Assembly: GCF_014235765.1 (NCBI RefSeq) | Contig: NZ_JACMYH010000003.1 | Span: 372,001 to 436,000, forward strand | DNA from: Pseudomonas baltica | GTDB lineage: Bacteria > Pseudomonadota > Gammaproteobacteria > Pseudomonadales > Pseudomonadaceae | DNA: 64,000 bases | Direction of reading: 5' to 3' | In this document: positions 30,414-38,277 of the stretch, piece by piece | How the letters are laid out: each line of letters opens with the position of its first letter | Position numbering within the stretch: the first letter of the stretch is position 1 | Program-made: the position numbers and the translations under genes | The notes under the pieces: generated by a model | Told to the model about the DNA's origin: nothing | Seen by the model: the letters and a program-made list of their open reading frames with translations, nothing else | The model's database searches: none

Positions 30414-30441
30414 TTTTTATTGAACGATCAATCAATAAAAA
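30414..30441. promoter_or_regulatory. Probable BetI operator
   Basis: Inverted repeat with perfect 10-bp arms (left TTTTTATTGA, right TCAATAAAAA) around ACGATCAA. The inner TTGAACGATCAA is itself a dyad and resembles known BetI boxes built on TTGAACGTTCAA. It lies just upstream of betI. Confidence 0.7.
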
Positions 30442-30534
30442 AGGACAGGTGAGTGTGCGCGTGGTTTTAGAGGATTGGGAAGGGGAAGGCAATGGGCTTC
30501 GAGAGGGGGGTGTCAGGTAGGTTGCGGTGATGCA

Positions 30535-30874
30535 TTCGCGGCCGCTGACCGCTCCTACAGGGAATCGCACAGTCGTGTAGGAGCGGTCCGTGGCCGCGAA
30601 AAGGGCGGCGCGGTGGATCAGGGGGAATGCGGCAAGGCCTTCGCGGCCGCTGACCGCTCCTACAGGGAATCGTACAGTCGTGTAGGAGCGGTCCGTGGCC
30701 GCGAAAAGGGCGGCGCGGTGGATCAGGGGGAATGCGGCGAGGCCTTCGCAGCCGCTGACCGCTCCTACAGGGAATCGCACAGTCGTGTAGGAGCGGTCCG
30801 TGGCCGCGAAAAGGGCGGCGCGGTGGATCAGGGGGAATGCGGCAAGGCCTTCGCGGCCGCTGACCGCTCCTACA
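30535..30874. repeat. REP family A tandem array, exact 105-bp period
   Basis: GTAGGAGCGGTCCGTGGCCG starts at 30577, 30682 and 30787, exactly 105 bases apart, with the intervening sequence almost identical. A partial copy (30535-30576) lies at the left and the array stops at 30874. Because 105 is a multiple of three, long chance reading frames run across it on both strands; none is a gene. Lies between the betI promoter and the cbcV stop. Confidence 0.92.
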
Positions 30875-30914
30875 TGGGATGGCACCCACAGGGTGTGGCC
30901 AGCAGAGGGAAGGC

Positions 30915-32096
30915 TCAGCCCAGGTTCTTGCCCAGCAGGGCGTGGTACAGCTCGGTGTCCCCGAGAATGCCTACCACCTGCTTGTCGCTGTCCTGCAGCA
31001 CCAGTTTGTGCCCGGTCTGGTAGCGGATCTGCAAGGCGTCGCGCATGCCGATGTCGGCATGGACCAACGTCGGGCGCCGCCCCAGGCCTTCCATGGCTTG
31101 CCCCGGTGCCCAGCCTTGCAGGTCGAGCACGGCATCGCCCTGACGTGCGCTGGTCAGCGAGTTGCCGGCGCCCAGGTTCAGCCATGAATCCACGCCTGGG
31201 TCCAGGCACACCGAACCATTGACGCGCGTGCACTTGTCCAGCGTGCGCATCAGGCTGCGCCCGCACAGCACATTGAGTGGATTGGTGTGAGCCACGAAGG
31301 TTCGCACGTAGTCGTCGGCCGGGTTGAGCACGATGTCCTCGGGCACGCTGTACTGAATGATCCGCCCGTCTTTCATGATGGCGATGCGGCTGCCCAGTTT
31401 GAGCGCTTCGTCCAGGTCATGGCTGACGAACACGATGGTCTTGTTCAGCTTGCGTTGCAGCTCCAGCAGCTCGTCCTGCAGGCCTTGGCGAATCAACGGG
31501 TCGAGCGCCGAAAAGGGTTCGTCCATCAGCAGGATGTCGGCATCCATGGCCAGCGCCCGGGCCAGGCCCACACGCTGCTGCATGCCGCCGGACAGCTCGT
31601 CGGGTTTCTTGTTGCGCCACTGGGTCAGGCCCACCAGCTCCAGCTTCTCGTCGACCAGCTTGCGCCGTTCCTTTTCCGGACGGCCCTGCATCTCCAGGCC
31701 AAAGCTGATGTTCTCGCGCACCGTCAGCCAAGGCATCAGGGCGAACTTCTGGAACACCATGGCGATGCGCTGGGTGCGCATCATCTTCAGTTCCGCAGGT
31801 GTGCAGGCGGCGATGTCGATCTGGCGATCTTCATGCTCGACGAACAGCTTGCCGCGGCTCACGGTGTTCAACCCGTTGATGCAGCGCAGCAGGCTTGACT
31901 TGCCCGACCCGGACAGCCCCATCAACACGCAGATCTCGCCCTTGTTGACGTCCAGGCTGGCTTTTTCCACGCCCACGATCTGCCCGGTCTTTTTCAGGAT
32001 CTCGTTGCGGGTCAGGCCCTGGTCGAGCAGCTTCAGCGCTTCGCGTGGATCCTTGGCGAAGATCACATCGACGTTGTCGAATCGAATAATGCTCAT
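30915..32096 (-). CDS. cbcV: ABC transporter ATP-binding protein for choline/betaine/carnitine
   Basis: 393-residue ProV-type ATPase. Walker A GLSGSGKSSLL (about residue 60), Q-loop in MVFQKFALMPW, signature LSGGMQQRVGLARAL and Walker B ILLMDEPFSALDP are all present. The C-terminal 115 residues form the CBS-like regulatory tail of OpuA/ProV-type importers. It energises uptake through CbcW and serves the binding proteins CbcX and probably CaiX, as shown in P. aeruginosa. Overlaps the cbcW stop by 4 bases (ATGA). Reads leftward as the last gene of cbcX-cbcW-cbcV. Confidence 0.95.
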   Translation of the reverse strand: MSIIRFDNVDVIFAKDPREALKLLDQGLTRNEILKKTGQIVGVEKASLDVNKGEICVLMGLSGSGKSSLLRCINGLNTVSRGKLFVEHEDRQIDIAACTPAELKMMRTQRIAMVFQKFALMPWLTVRENISFGLEMQGRPEKERRKLVDEKLELVGLTQWRNKKPDELSGGMQQRVGLARALAMDADILLMDEPFSALDPLIRQGLQDELLELQRKLNKTIVFVSHDLDEALKLGSRIAIMKDGRIIQYSVPEDIVLNPADDYVRTFVAHTNPLNVLCGRSLMRTLDKCTRVNGSVCLDPGVDSWLNLGAGNSLTSARQGDAVLDLQGWAPGQAMEGLGRRPTLVHADIGMRDALQIRYQTGHKLVLQDSDKQVVGILGDTELYHALLGKNLG

Positions 32097-32938
32097 GCAT
32101 CACCCCCTATCTTCACGTCAGGTTGTTTGCAGATTCGGTCCAGCATGATCGCCAGCAACACGATGGCCAGACCGGCTTCGAAGCCCAGGGCGATGTCGGC
32201 GGTGTTCAGCGCGTTGACCACCGGCTTGCCCAGGCCATCGGCGCCTACCAGGGCGGCGATCACCACCATCGACAGCGACAGCATGATGCATTGAGTGATA
32301 CCGGCGGCGATGCTCGGCATGGCGTGCGGCAGTTCGATGCGCGACAGCAGTTGGCGTCGCGAGCAGCCGAAGGCCTTGCCGGCGTCCATCAGCTCTTGCG
32401 GCACGTCGCGGATGCCCAGGTAGGTGAGGCGAATCGGCGCGGCGATGGCGAACACCACCGTGGAAATCAGGCCTGGCACGACGCCCAGCCCGAACAGGGT
32501 GAGCGTGGGAATCAGGTAGACGAAGGTCGGTACCGTCTGCATCAGGTCGAGGACCGGGCGCATCATCGTGTAGAACATGGGTTTGTGCGCGGCCACGATG
32601 CCCAGCGGCACGCCGATGATCACGCAGACCAGGGTGGCGAACAGCACCTGCGCCAGGGTCTCCATGGTTTCCTGCCAGTACCCCAGGTTGAGGATCAGCA
32701 GGAAGGACAGCGCCACGAACAGCGTGAGTCCCCATTTGCGCTGGATGAAGTGCGCCAGCGCGGCGATCAGTGCGGTGAGTACGTAGGGGTTGAACCAGGT
32801 GAGGCCGGCGGTGAAACCATGAATGATCGCTTCGAGCGTGGATGCGATGGCATCGAACGTCGAGGCCCCGTGTTGAGTGAGCCAATCGACGAACGCCGCG
32901 ATGTACTCGCCCAGGGGGATCTTGTGGTCTGTCAGCAT
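32093..32938 (-). CDS. cbcW: ABC transporter permease for choline/betaine/carnitine
   Basis: 281-residue ProW-type inner-membrane permease with about six helices. The EAA loop around GKAFGCSRRQLLSRIELPHA contacts the ATPase. The start at 32938 (MLTDHKIPLGEYIAAFVDWL) is preferred because homologues begin there, although the ribosome site is weak; an in-frame ATG six codons upstream is also possible. Located between cbcX and cbcV, with a hairpin in the cbcX-cbcW gap that may lower its expression relative to the binding protein. Confidence 0.93.
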   Translation of the reverse strand: MLTDHKIPLGEYIAAFVDWLTQHGASTFDAIASTLEAIIHGFTAGLTWFNPYVLTALIAALAHFIQRKWGLTLFVALSFLLILNLGYWQETMETLAQVLFATLVCVIIGVPLGIVAAHKPMFYTMMRPVLDLMQTVPTFVYLIPTLTLFGLGVVPGLISTVVFAIAAPIRLTYLGIRDVPQELMDAGKAFGCSRRQLLSRIELPHAMPSIAAGITQCIMLSLSMVVIAALVGADGLGKPVVNALNTADIALGFEAGLAIVLLAIMLDRICKQPDVKIGGDA

Positions 32939-32971
32939 GGTAGTGAGTGTCCGCATGCGAGGGAACAAAGT

Positions 32972-32990
32972 GCCGGCCGGTGAGGCCGGC
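32972..32990 (-). other. Intercistronic hairpin between cbcX and cbcW
   Basis: Seven-base GC stem GCCGGCC / GGCCGGC with loop GGTGA, no T-run. Typical of mRNA-processing or stability hairpins downstream of binding-protein genes, which allow more binding protein than permease. Confidence 0.45.
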
Positions 32991-33013
32991 AACCGCCGGC
33001 CCGCTTGCCTGCG

Positions 33014-33961
33014 TTATTGCGCGAGCTTGGCCTTGACGGCTTCAAGACCCGGCTTGCCATCAATGGTGGTGACGCCAGCCAGCCAGGTATCGAGCACCTG
33101 TGGGTTGTTTTTCAGCCAGGCCCGTGCGGCCGCGTCGGGTTTCTGCTTGTCGTCCAGGACATTGCCCATCAGCGTGCTCTCCATGGCCAGGCTGAACTGC
33201 AGGTTTTTCAGCAACTGGCCAACGTTGCTGCATTCTTGGGTGTAGCCCTTGCGGGTGTTGGTGTAGATGGTGGCCTGGCCGAAGTTGGGGCCGAAGAAGT
33301 CATCGCCGCCGGTCAGGTACTGCACCTTGAAGCGGGTGTTCATCGGGTGCGGTTCCCAGCCCAGGAACACCACGTCGGTGTTGCGCCGCTGAGCACGGTC
33401 GACCTGCGACAGCATGCCGGCCTCGCTGGATTCGACCACCTTGAAGCCGGCGTCCTTGAGGCCGAACGCGTTCTTGTCGATCATGCTCTGGATCAGGCGA
33501 TTGCCGTCGTTGCCCGGCTCGATGCCGTAGATCTTGCCGTCCAGTTCCTTCTTGAACTTGACGATGTCGGCGAAATCCTTGAGGCCCTTGTCGTACAGTC
33601 CCTGAGGCACGGCCAGGGTGTACTTGGCGTTTTCCAGGTTGGCCCGTACCGTTTCCACGGTGCCGGCGTCGCGGTAGGGCTTGATGTCGTTTTCCATGGT
33701 CGGCATCCAGTTGCCGAGGAAGACGTCCATGTTCTTGCCATCGGCCAGGGACTTGTAGGTCACCGGCACGGAAATCATGGTGGTCTTGGTCTTGTAGCCC
33801 AGTGACTGCAGCACCGCACTGGTAACCGCGGTGGTAACGGTGATGTCGGTCCAGCCGACATCGGAGAAATTCACAGTGGCGCATCGCGCCGGTTCCGCTG
33901 CTTGAGCCAGTGCAGGCAGGCCCAGCAGAGTAGCCAGCAGAATCGATGATGGACCTTTCAT
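33014..33961 (-). CDS. cbcX: Periplasmic choline/betaine/carnitine-binding protein
   Basis: 315-residue ProX/OpuAC-type solute-binding protein with a signal peptide (MKGPSSILLATLLGLPALA, cut at AQA-A). Internal features common to the family are WTDITVTTAVTSAVLQSLGY, VFLGNWMPTMENDIKPY and VVFLGWEPHPMNTRF, with several Trp that can build the aromatic box for a trimethylammonium head. The GGGAG ribosome site is six bases before the ATG. First gene of cbcXWV, reading away from gbdR. Regulation by GbdR is expected from P. aeruginosa. Confidence 0.94.
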   Translation of the reverse strand: MKGPSSILLATLLGLPALAQAAEPARCATVNFSDVGWTDITVTTAVTSAVLQSLGYKTKTTMISVPVTYKSLADGKNMDVFLGNWMPTMENDIKPYRDAGTVETVRANLENAKYTLAVPQGLYDKGLKDFADIVKFKKELDGKIYGIEPGNDGNRLIQSMIDKNAFGLKDAGFKVVESSEAGMLSQVDRAQRRNTDVVFLGWEPHPMNTRFKVQYLTGGDDFFGPNFGQATIYTNTRKGYTQECSNVGQLLKNLQFSLAMESTLMGNVLDDKQKPDAAARAWLKNNPQVLDTWLAGVTTIDGKPGLEAVKAKLAQ

Positions 33962-34115
33962 GGTGTGCTCCCGGTTTTTCTCGGCGTGGGCCTGACGGCG
34001 CGCCACGCTTGTCTGGATGCTCGATCGCCGCGCATGCGGCGGGTGCGCCGACACGGTGCCAGCGATGAGCCGTGAGTGATCATGTACCAGCGCAAATCAA
34101 CCGCCTACAGGGTGC

Positions 34116-34149
34116 GTCGTATCCAGTGCGGACAGAGTCGTATCCAGTG
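34116..34149. promoter_or_regulatory. Paired 13-bp direct repeats, 21-bp spacing (GbdR-site candidate)
   Basis: GTCGTATCCAGTG occurs perfectly at 34116-34128 and 34137-34149. The 21-base period is two helical turns, the usual geometry for AraC-family activators. The pair lies 155 bases upstream of cbcX and about 460 upstream of gbdR. Assignment to GbdR is inference. Confidence 0.6.
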
Positions 34150-34611
34150 TCGGTGACGTCGCTTACAGCTCATGAGGCTTGCAGCAGCGACCTTACCCGC
34201 GACATCGACGCACATCCACCTCTATGAGGTTGCCACACGAGCGTGCAGGCGTGAGCGCCACGCCTCTTTTTCGCGCGCTGTTCCCGAGATCCTTCGATCC
34301 ACGCGCGCAGGGCCTGGCGACGGTGGGCAACGTGCTTGCGGTGACACTTGGCGGCGCAATGCCCCAACGGCTGCTACCGAAGTGCTCAGACCCCACGGCG
34401 GCTATGCTTTTGGCAAGAATCGCACGCCGCAGGGGAACGCCCGGCGCACGGCTCTGCATAGCCCTGCGCGACGTCGTTTTCAGGCGCCGTGGAGTTCCCG
34501 ACCAATTGTCGGCATGGCGTTTGCGTAGCAAAGTAAAGCCCCTGTCAAACAGAGGGCAATAACAAGAGCCTGCCTGAGGCCACCATCCGCTTCGCGTAAG
34601 GAGATACCGCA
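34150..34611. other. Non-coding interval upstream of gbdR
   Basis: No convincing gene. Open frames of 118-139 codons occur on both strands, but their translations are Arg-rich, lack domains or ribosome sites and look like chance GC-rich frames. P. aeruginosa carries sdaB between cbcX and gbdR; nothing similar is here. The interval may hold the gbdR promoter and a long leader; an AAGGAG ribosome site ends it. Confidence 0.6.
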
Positions 34612-35706
34612 ATGACGTCCTTCACCCCCGGCGCTCAACCGCAGACTCGCAGCCCTCAGTCCATCGGCTTCCTGCTGCTCGACAACTTCACGCTCATCTC
34701 CCTGGCCTCGGCGGTCGAACCGCTGCGCATGGCCAACCAGTTGTCCGGGCGCGAGCTGTATCGGTGGACCACCCTCAGCGCCGACGGTGGCCAGGTATGG
34801 GCCAGTGACGGACTGCAGATCACCCCGGATGCGGCCATGCACAAGGCTGCGCCGCTGGACGCGGTCATCGTCTGTGGCGGTGTTGGTATCCAGCGTGCCG
34901 TGGGCCGTGACCATGTCAGCTGGTTGCAGAGCCAGGCGCGGCAGTCCAAGCGCCTGGGTGCGGTCTGTACCGGTAGCTGGGCACTGGCCTGCGCCGGACT
35001 GCTCGACGGCTTCGAATGCAGCGTGCACTGGGAATGCCTGGCCGCGATGCAGGAAGCCTTTCCTCGGGTGGCCATGAGCACGCGGCTGTTCACCCTCGAC
35101 CGCAATCGCTTTACCAGTTCGGGCGGTACCGCGCCGCTGGACATGATGCTGCACCTGATCAGCCGCGATCATGGCCGCGAGCTGTCGGCGGCGATCTCCG
35201 AGATGTTCGTCTACGAGCGCATTCGCAACGAGCAGGATCATCAGCGCGTGCCGCTCAAGCACATGCTGGGCACCAACCAGCCGAAGCTGCAGGAAATCGT
35301 CGCGCTGATGGAAGCCAACCTGGAAGAGCCGATCGATCTGGACGAACTGGCGGTGTACGTGGCGGTGTCACGGCGCCAGCTGGAAAGGTTGTTCCAGAAG
35401 TACCTGCATTGTTCGCCGTCGCGCTATTACCTCAAGTTGCGCCTGATTCGGGCGAGGCAGCTGCTCAAGCAGACGCCCATGTCGATCATCGAAGTGGCGT
35501 CGGTGTGCGGCTTCGTTTCCACGCCGCATTTCTCCAAGTGCTACCGCGAGTATTTCGGCATTCCGCCGCGCGACGAGCGGGTTGGTTCCAATACCACCCA
35601 GCAGGTGGCGATGCTGCCGATTCCGCAGGCCATGGTGCTGGCAGGTCCGTTGTCGGCTTTGAGCCAGGCACGCAATGAATCGACCTTTGCCAGTGTAAGG
35701 ATCTGA
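34612..35706 (+). CDS. gbdR: GATase1-like AraC-family activator GbdR
   Basis: 364 residues. Residues about 15-200 form a DJ-1/PfpI (class I glutamine amidotransferase-like) domain starting SIGFLLLDNFTLISLASAVE, with the Cys of GAVCTGSWALACAGL. Residues about 225-330 form an AraC-type double helix-turn-helix (LDELAVYVAVSRRQLERLF; SIIEVASVCGFVSTPHFSKC). GbdR activates genes for betaine and dimethylglycine catabolism and choline uptake in response to betaine and dimethylglycine. The context (cbcXWV on one side, carnitine and dgc genes on the other) matches. AAGGAG lies nine bases upstream of the ATG. Confidence 0.93.
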   Translation: MTSFTPGAQPQTRSPQSIGFLLLDNFTLISLASAVEPLRMANQLSGRELYRWTTLSADGGQVWASDGLQITPDAAMHKAAPLDAVIVCGGVGIQRAVGRDHVSWLQSQARQSKRLGAVCTGSWALACAGLLDGFECSVHWECLAAMQEAFPRVAMSTRLFTLDRNRFTSSGGTAPLDMMLHLISRDHGRELSAAISEMFVYERIRNEQDHQRVPLKHMLGTNQPKLQEIVALMEANLEEPIDLDELAVYVAVSRRQLERLFQKYLHCSPSRYYLKLRLIRARQLLKQTPMSIIEVASVCGFVSTPHFSKCYREYFGIPPRDERVGSNTTQQVAMLPIPQAMVLAGPLSALSQARNESTFASVRI

Positions 35707-35721
35707 TACTACGGCGCACCC

Positions 35722-35798
35722 TTCGCGGCCACTGACCGCTCCTACGGTAGTTCAGGCATCGCGACCTTCCGTAGGAGCGGTCAGCGGCCGCGAAAGGG
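35722..35798. repeat. REP family A inverted pair
   Basis: TTCGCGGCCACTGACCGCTC ... GAGCGGTCAGCGGCCGCGAA around a short spacer, between gbdR and the downstream small gene. Confidence 0.85.
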
Positions 35799-35811
35799 CC
35801 GCCGCTGAAAT

Positions 35812-36069
35812 TCAGGCCCGTTTCGAATGCTGGGCCAACGCTGGCAACAGCGTGCGGTCGATCGCCTGGCGCACTGCCGGCAGGATGGTCGCGCTGCCCA
35901 TCAGCATCTGTTCCACCATCTTGCGCAGGGCCTGGGCCCGTCCGCTGTCCAGGCCGCGCACTGCGCATTCACAGGCCTGCTCGGCCGTGGCGCCTGCGGG
36001 CATGTCGAAACCCAATGCGCGTAATTGGCCCAGCAGGTCATCCTGATCAATCAAGTCTGCATGCATCAT
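35812..36069 (-). CDS. Small hypothetical protein
   Basis: 85-residue soluble protein, mostly helical: DDLLGQLRALGFDMPAGATA, then AVRGLDSGRAQALRKMVEQM and a C-terminal ALAQHSKRA. No domain recognised. Two adjacent ATG codons (36069 and 36066) follow GAAGGATC; the first has the better spacing. It reads opposite to gbdR and to the ATPase gene. Similar small genes near gbdR are annotated as hypothetical in other pseudomonads. No function can be stated. Confidence 0.6.
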   Translation of the reverse strand: MMHADLIDQDDLLGQLRALGFDMPAGATAEQACECAVRGLDSGRAQALRKMVEQMLMGSATILPAVRQAIDRTLLPALAQHSKRA

Positions 36070-36275
36070 GATGCTGATCCTTCTTCAAATGGCGTGACGG
36101 TGTGCCGATTCTGGTAGCCCTGCACGCGCTCGGCAAGCGTCGACGGTCGCCATGGCCGGATTGCACACAGGCAGGTCGTTTTTCGCATGCCTGCGTTCGG
36201 CCCTTGTAGCACCGGGGTATGGCACCGTGCGACGCAACCCTGAATACCCTTGCCGTTCACTTCCTATGGACGGCA

Positions 36276-37514
36276 ATGGACATGCTCGACTTTCTCTCCT
36301 TCAAGGGCGTCGGCCCTTCTCCCGCGCTGGGGCCCATCGGGCTGGCGCCACGGCTGAACTTCATCACCGGTGACAACGGCCTGGGCAAGAGCTTCGTGCT
36401 CGATGCCGCCTGGTGGGTGCTGACCCGTACCTGGGCTGCGGGCAAACCCATCAAGGCGCGCGACCAGACGGCATTGCCGGTGATCGACTATCGGTTCACG
36501 GGTGCGGACCGCAGCGCCGGGCAGTGGGCCTGGCAGCAAGGCCGCTGGGCGGCGCTGGGCGACAGCACGCCGAGCCGTTCGCTGGTGGTGTATGCCCACG
36601 CCAACGGCACCTTCAGCGTCTGGGATCCGCTGCGCAACGCGGGCGAGCTGGCAGCCTATCACTTCGATGAAACCCAGCTGTGGCAGGGCGCCTCGATGGC
36701 TGGCCAGGGTCGCTTGTGCAACGGTTTGATCAGCGACTGGGTGCGTTGGCAGCGCAATCATGGCTGCAAGGCGTTCGCCGCCTTGAAGCAAGTACTGCAT
36801 GCCCTGTCGCCCTCGCGCGAGGAGCTGTTGCTGCCCGGTCGCCCGTGTCACATCGGCCTGCTGGATGAAACCCAGTACCCGACCTTGCAGCGGCCCCAGG
36901 GGCAGGTGCCCCTGCCCGAAACCTCCAGTGCCATCCGCCGCGTGGTGGCCCTGGCCTACATGCTGGTCTGGACCTGGGAAGGCCACCGCCGCGCCTGCCG
37001 CCTGGCCGGTGTGCGGCCGAGCGATGAACTGGTGTTCCTGGTGGATGAGGTCGAATGCCATCTGCACGCTCAGTGGCAGCGCCGTATCGTCCCGGCGCTG
37101 ATGGCCGTGGTCGGGGCGCTGACCCGTCAACGCCTGGCGGTGCAGATGATCGTGGCCACGCACTCGCCGCTGGTGCTGGCCTCCATGGAGACGCAGTTCG
37201 TCGAAGCGCGCGATGCACTCTTCACCTTGGGCGTGCAGGCCGGTGAAGTACAGCTGCACCGACAAGTCTGGGCGCCCCAGGGCGATGCCGTGAACTGGCT
37301 GGTGTCCGAGAGCTTTGGCCTGCGCCAGGCGCGCTCGGTGGAAGCGGAAGCGGCGATCGATGCTGCTCAGGTCTGGATGCGCGGCGAGCGATCGGGGTTG
37401 CCCGAGGGGCTGGACAGTGAAGCGGCGATCGAGTCGCAGTTGCTGCGTAGCCTGCCCCCAGGGGACCATTTCTGGCCCGCCTGGGTGGTGACCAAGGCTG
37501 GAGCAGGAGCATGA
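36276..37514 (+). CDS. SMC/ABC-like AAA ATPase (PtuA-like) of a putative defence pair
   Basis: 412 residues. Walker A GDNGLGKS (32-39), signature-like segment ETSSAIRRVVALA (215-227), Walker B ELVFLVDEVECHLH (D257/E258) and H-switch ATHSP (H296), the layout of AAA_15/AAA_21-type ABC ATPases without a long coiled coil. Its stop overlaps the start of an HNH-like gene by 4 bases (ATGA). ATPase + HNH pairs of this form occur in Septu (PtuA/PtuB) and related anti-phage systems. The start is uncertain: ATG at 36276 and 36282 both lack strong ribosome sites; residues from MLDFLSFKG onward are secure. The pair sits between gbdR and the carnitine genes, an insertion relative to P. aeruginosa. Confidence 0.75.
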   Translation: MDMLDFLSFKGVGPSPALGPIGLAPRLNFITGDNGLGKSFVLDAAWWVLTRTWAAGKPIKARDQTALPVIDYRFTGADRSAGQWAWQQGRWAALGDSTPSRSLVVYAHANGTFSVWDPLRNAGELAAYHFDETQLWQGASMAGQGRLCNGLISDWVRWQRNHGCKAFAALKQVLHALSPSREELLLPGRPCHIGLLDETQYPTLQRPQGQVPLPETSSAIRRVVALAYMLVWTWEGHRRACRLAGVRPSDELVFLVDEVECHLHAQWQRRIVPALMAVVGALTRQRLAVQMIVATHSPLVLASMETQFVEARDALFTLGVQAGEVQLHRQVWAPQGDAVNWLVSESFGLRQARSVEAEAAIDAAQVWMRGERSGLPEGLDSEAAIESQLLRSLPPGDHFWPAWVVTKAGAGA

Positions 37515-38137
37515 TCGAGCTCGTCAATCCGCTGCCCGAACCTCACGGCTTCGACGAGCGCTGCCGCCAACGCGGCAATGCCTGGTTGCAGGACAATCCC
37601 GACGCTGCCAGGCCACGCGACTACTGGTCGCCGTTTCGCCCGGAACTGGGCGAGGGCTTCACCAACCGCTGCGCGTTCGGCGCCATGTACATTCCCAGCG
37701 GCACCGTGGAACATTTCATCAGCTGTGACCAGGACCGTGGCATGGCCTATGAGTGGAGCAACTACCGTTATGTCGACGCCTGGATGAACAGCGCCAAGGG
37801 CAACAAGAAAGCCGAGGATTTTCTCGATCCGTTCGAGGTGCGCGAGGGCTGGTTCGAGGTGTTGCTGCCGTCGCTGCAACTGGTGTTGACCGACCAGGTG
37901 CCCGAAGCGGTGCGGGCGCGGGCCGAGTACACCCTCAAGCACCTGCCGCTGCGCGATGACGAGCGGGTGATGCGCGTGCGGCGGCAATGGTTGCGCTTGT
38001 TCGAAGAGGGCAAAGTCGGGCTGGAAGGGCTGCGCGAGATGGCGCCGCTGATTGCGGCGGCGGTGGAGCGCCAGGCAGAGCGCAGTGCGGCTTTCGCGGC
38101 CGATGACCGCTCCTACGAGGCGCCTCAAACCCCGTAG
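37511..38137 (+). CDS. HNH-like nuclease (PtuB-like) with repeat-derived C-terminus
   Basis: 208 residues. The central segment carries an HNH-like array: GTVEHF (H68), YEWSNYR (N84), WMNSAKGNKK (N93) and FLDPFEV. This resembles PtuB/TIGR02646-type endonucleases, though only one Cys precedes it, so the usual zinc knuckle is absent. Translationally coupled to the upstream ATPase (ATGA overlap). The last 21 residues (Q188-P208) are encoded by a family A REP unit repeated just downstream, and the stop codon TAG is the first triplet of the next repeat arm. The native C-terminus was probably replaced or extended by repeat insertion. Nuclease activity is inferred. Confidence 0.65.
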   Translation: MIELVNPLPEPHGFDERCRQRGNAWLQDNPDAARPRDYWSPFRPELGEGFTNRCAFGAMYIPSGTVEHFISCDQDRGMAYEWSNYRYVDAWMNSAKGNKKAEDFLDPFEVREGWFEVLLPSLQLVLTDQVPEAVRARAEYTLKHLPLRDDERVMRVRRQWLRLFEEGKVGLEGLREMAPLIAAAVERQAERSAAFAADDRSYEAPQTP

Positions 38138-38274
38138 GAGCGGTCCGTGGCCGCGAAGGGCGCGATGCGATGTATCAGGCAGAGCGCAGTGCGGCTTTCG
38201 CGGCCGATGACCGCTCCTACGAGGCGCCTCAAACCCCGTAGGAGCGGTCCGTGGCCGCGAAGGGCGCGATGTGG
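38072..38274. repeat. REP family A, two tandem units (104-bp period) entering a gene
   Basis: Units at 38072 and 38176 are nearly identical, beginning CAGGCAGAGCGCAGTGCGGC, with inverted arms GACCGCTCCTAC / GTAGGAGCGGTC. The first unit lies within the 3' end of the HNH-like gene. Confidence 0.9.
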
Positions 38275-38277
38275 TAT

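Noticed and set aside
30406..31266. Open frames across the 105-bp array on both strands
   Set aside because: They arise because the repeat period is a multiple of three; translations are exact repeats without start signals.
34179..34612. Open frames of 118-139 codons upstream of gbdR
   Set aside because: Arg-rich, opposite-strand overlapping, no ribosome site and no domain.
36070..36275. Retron reverse transcriptase or msr-msd partner for the ATPase-HNH pair
   Set aside because: No reverse-transcriptase gene or paired inverted structure is found within the gap or flanks.
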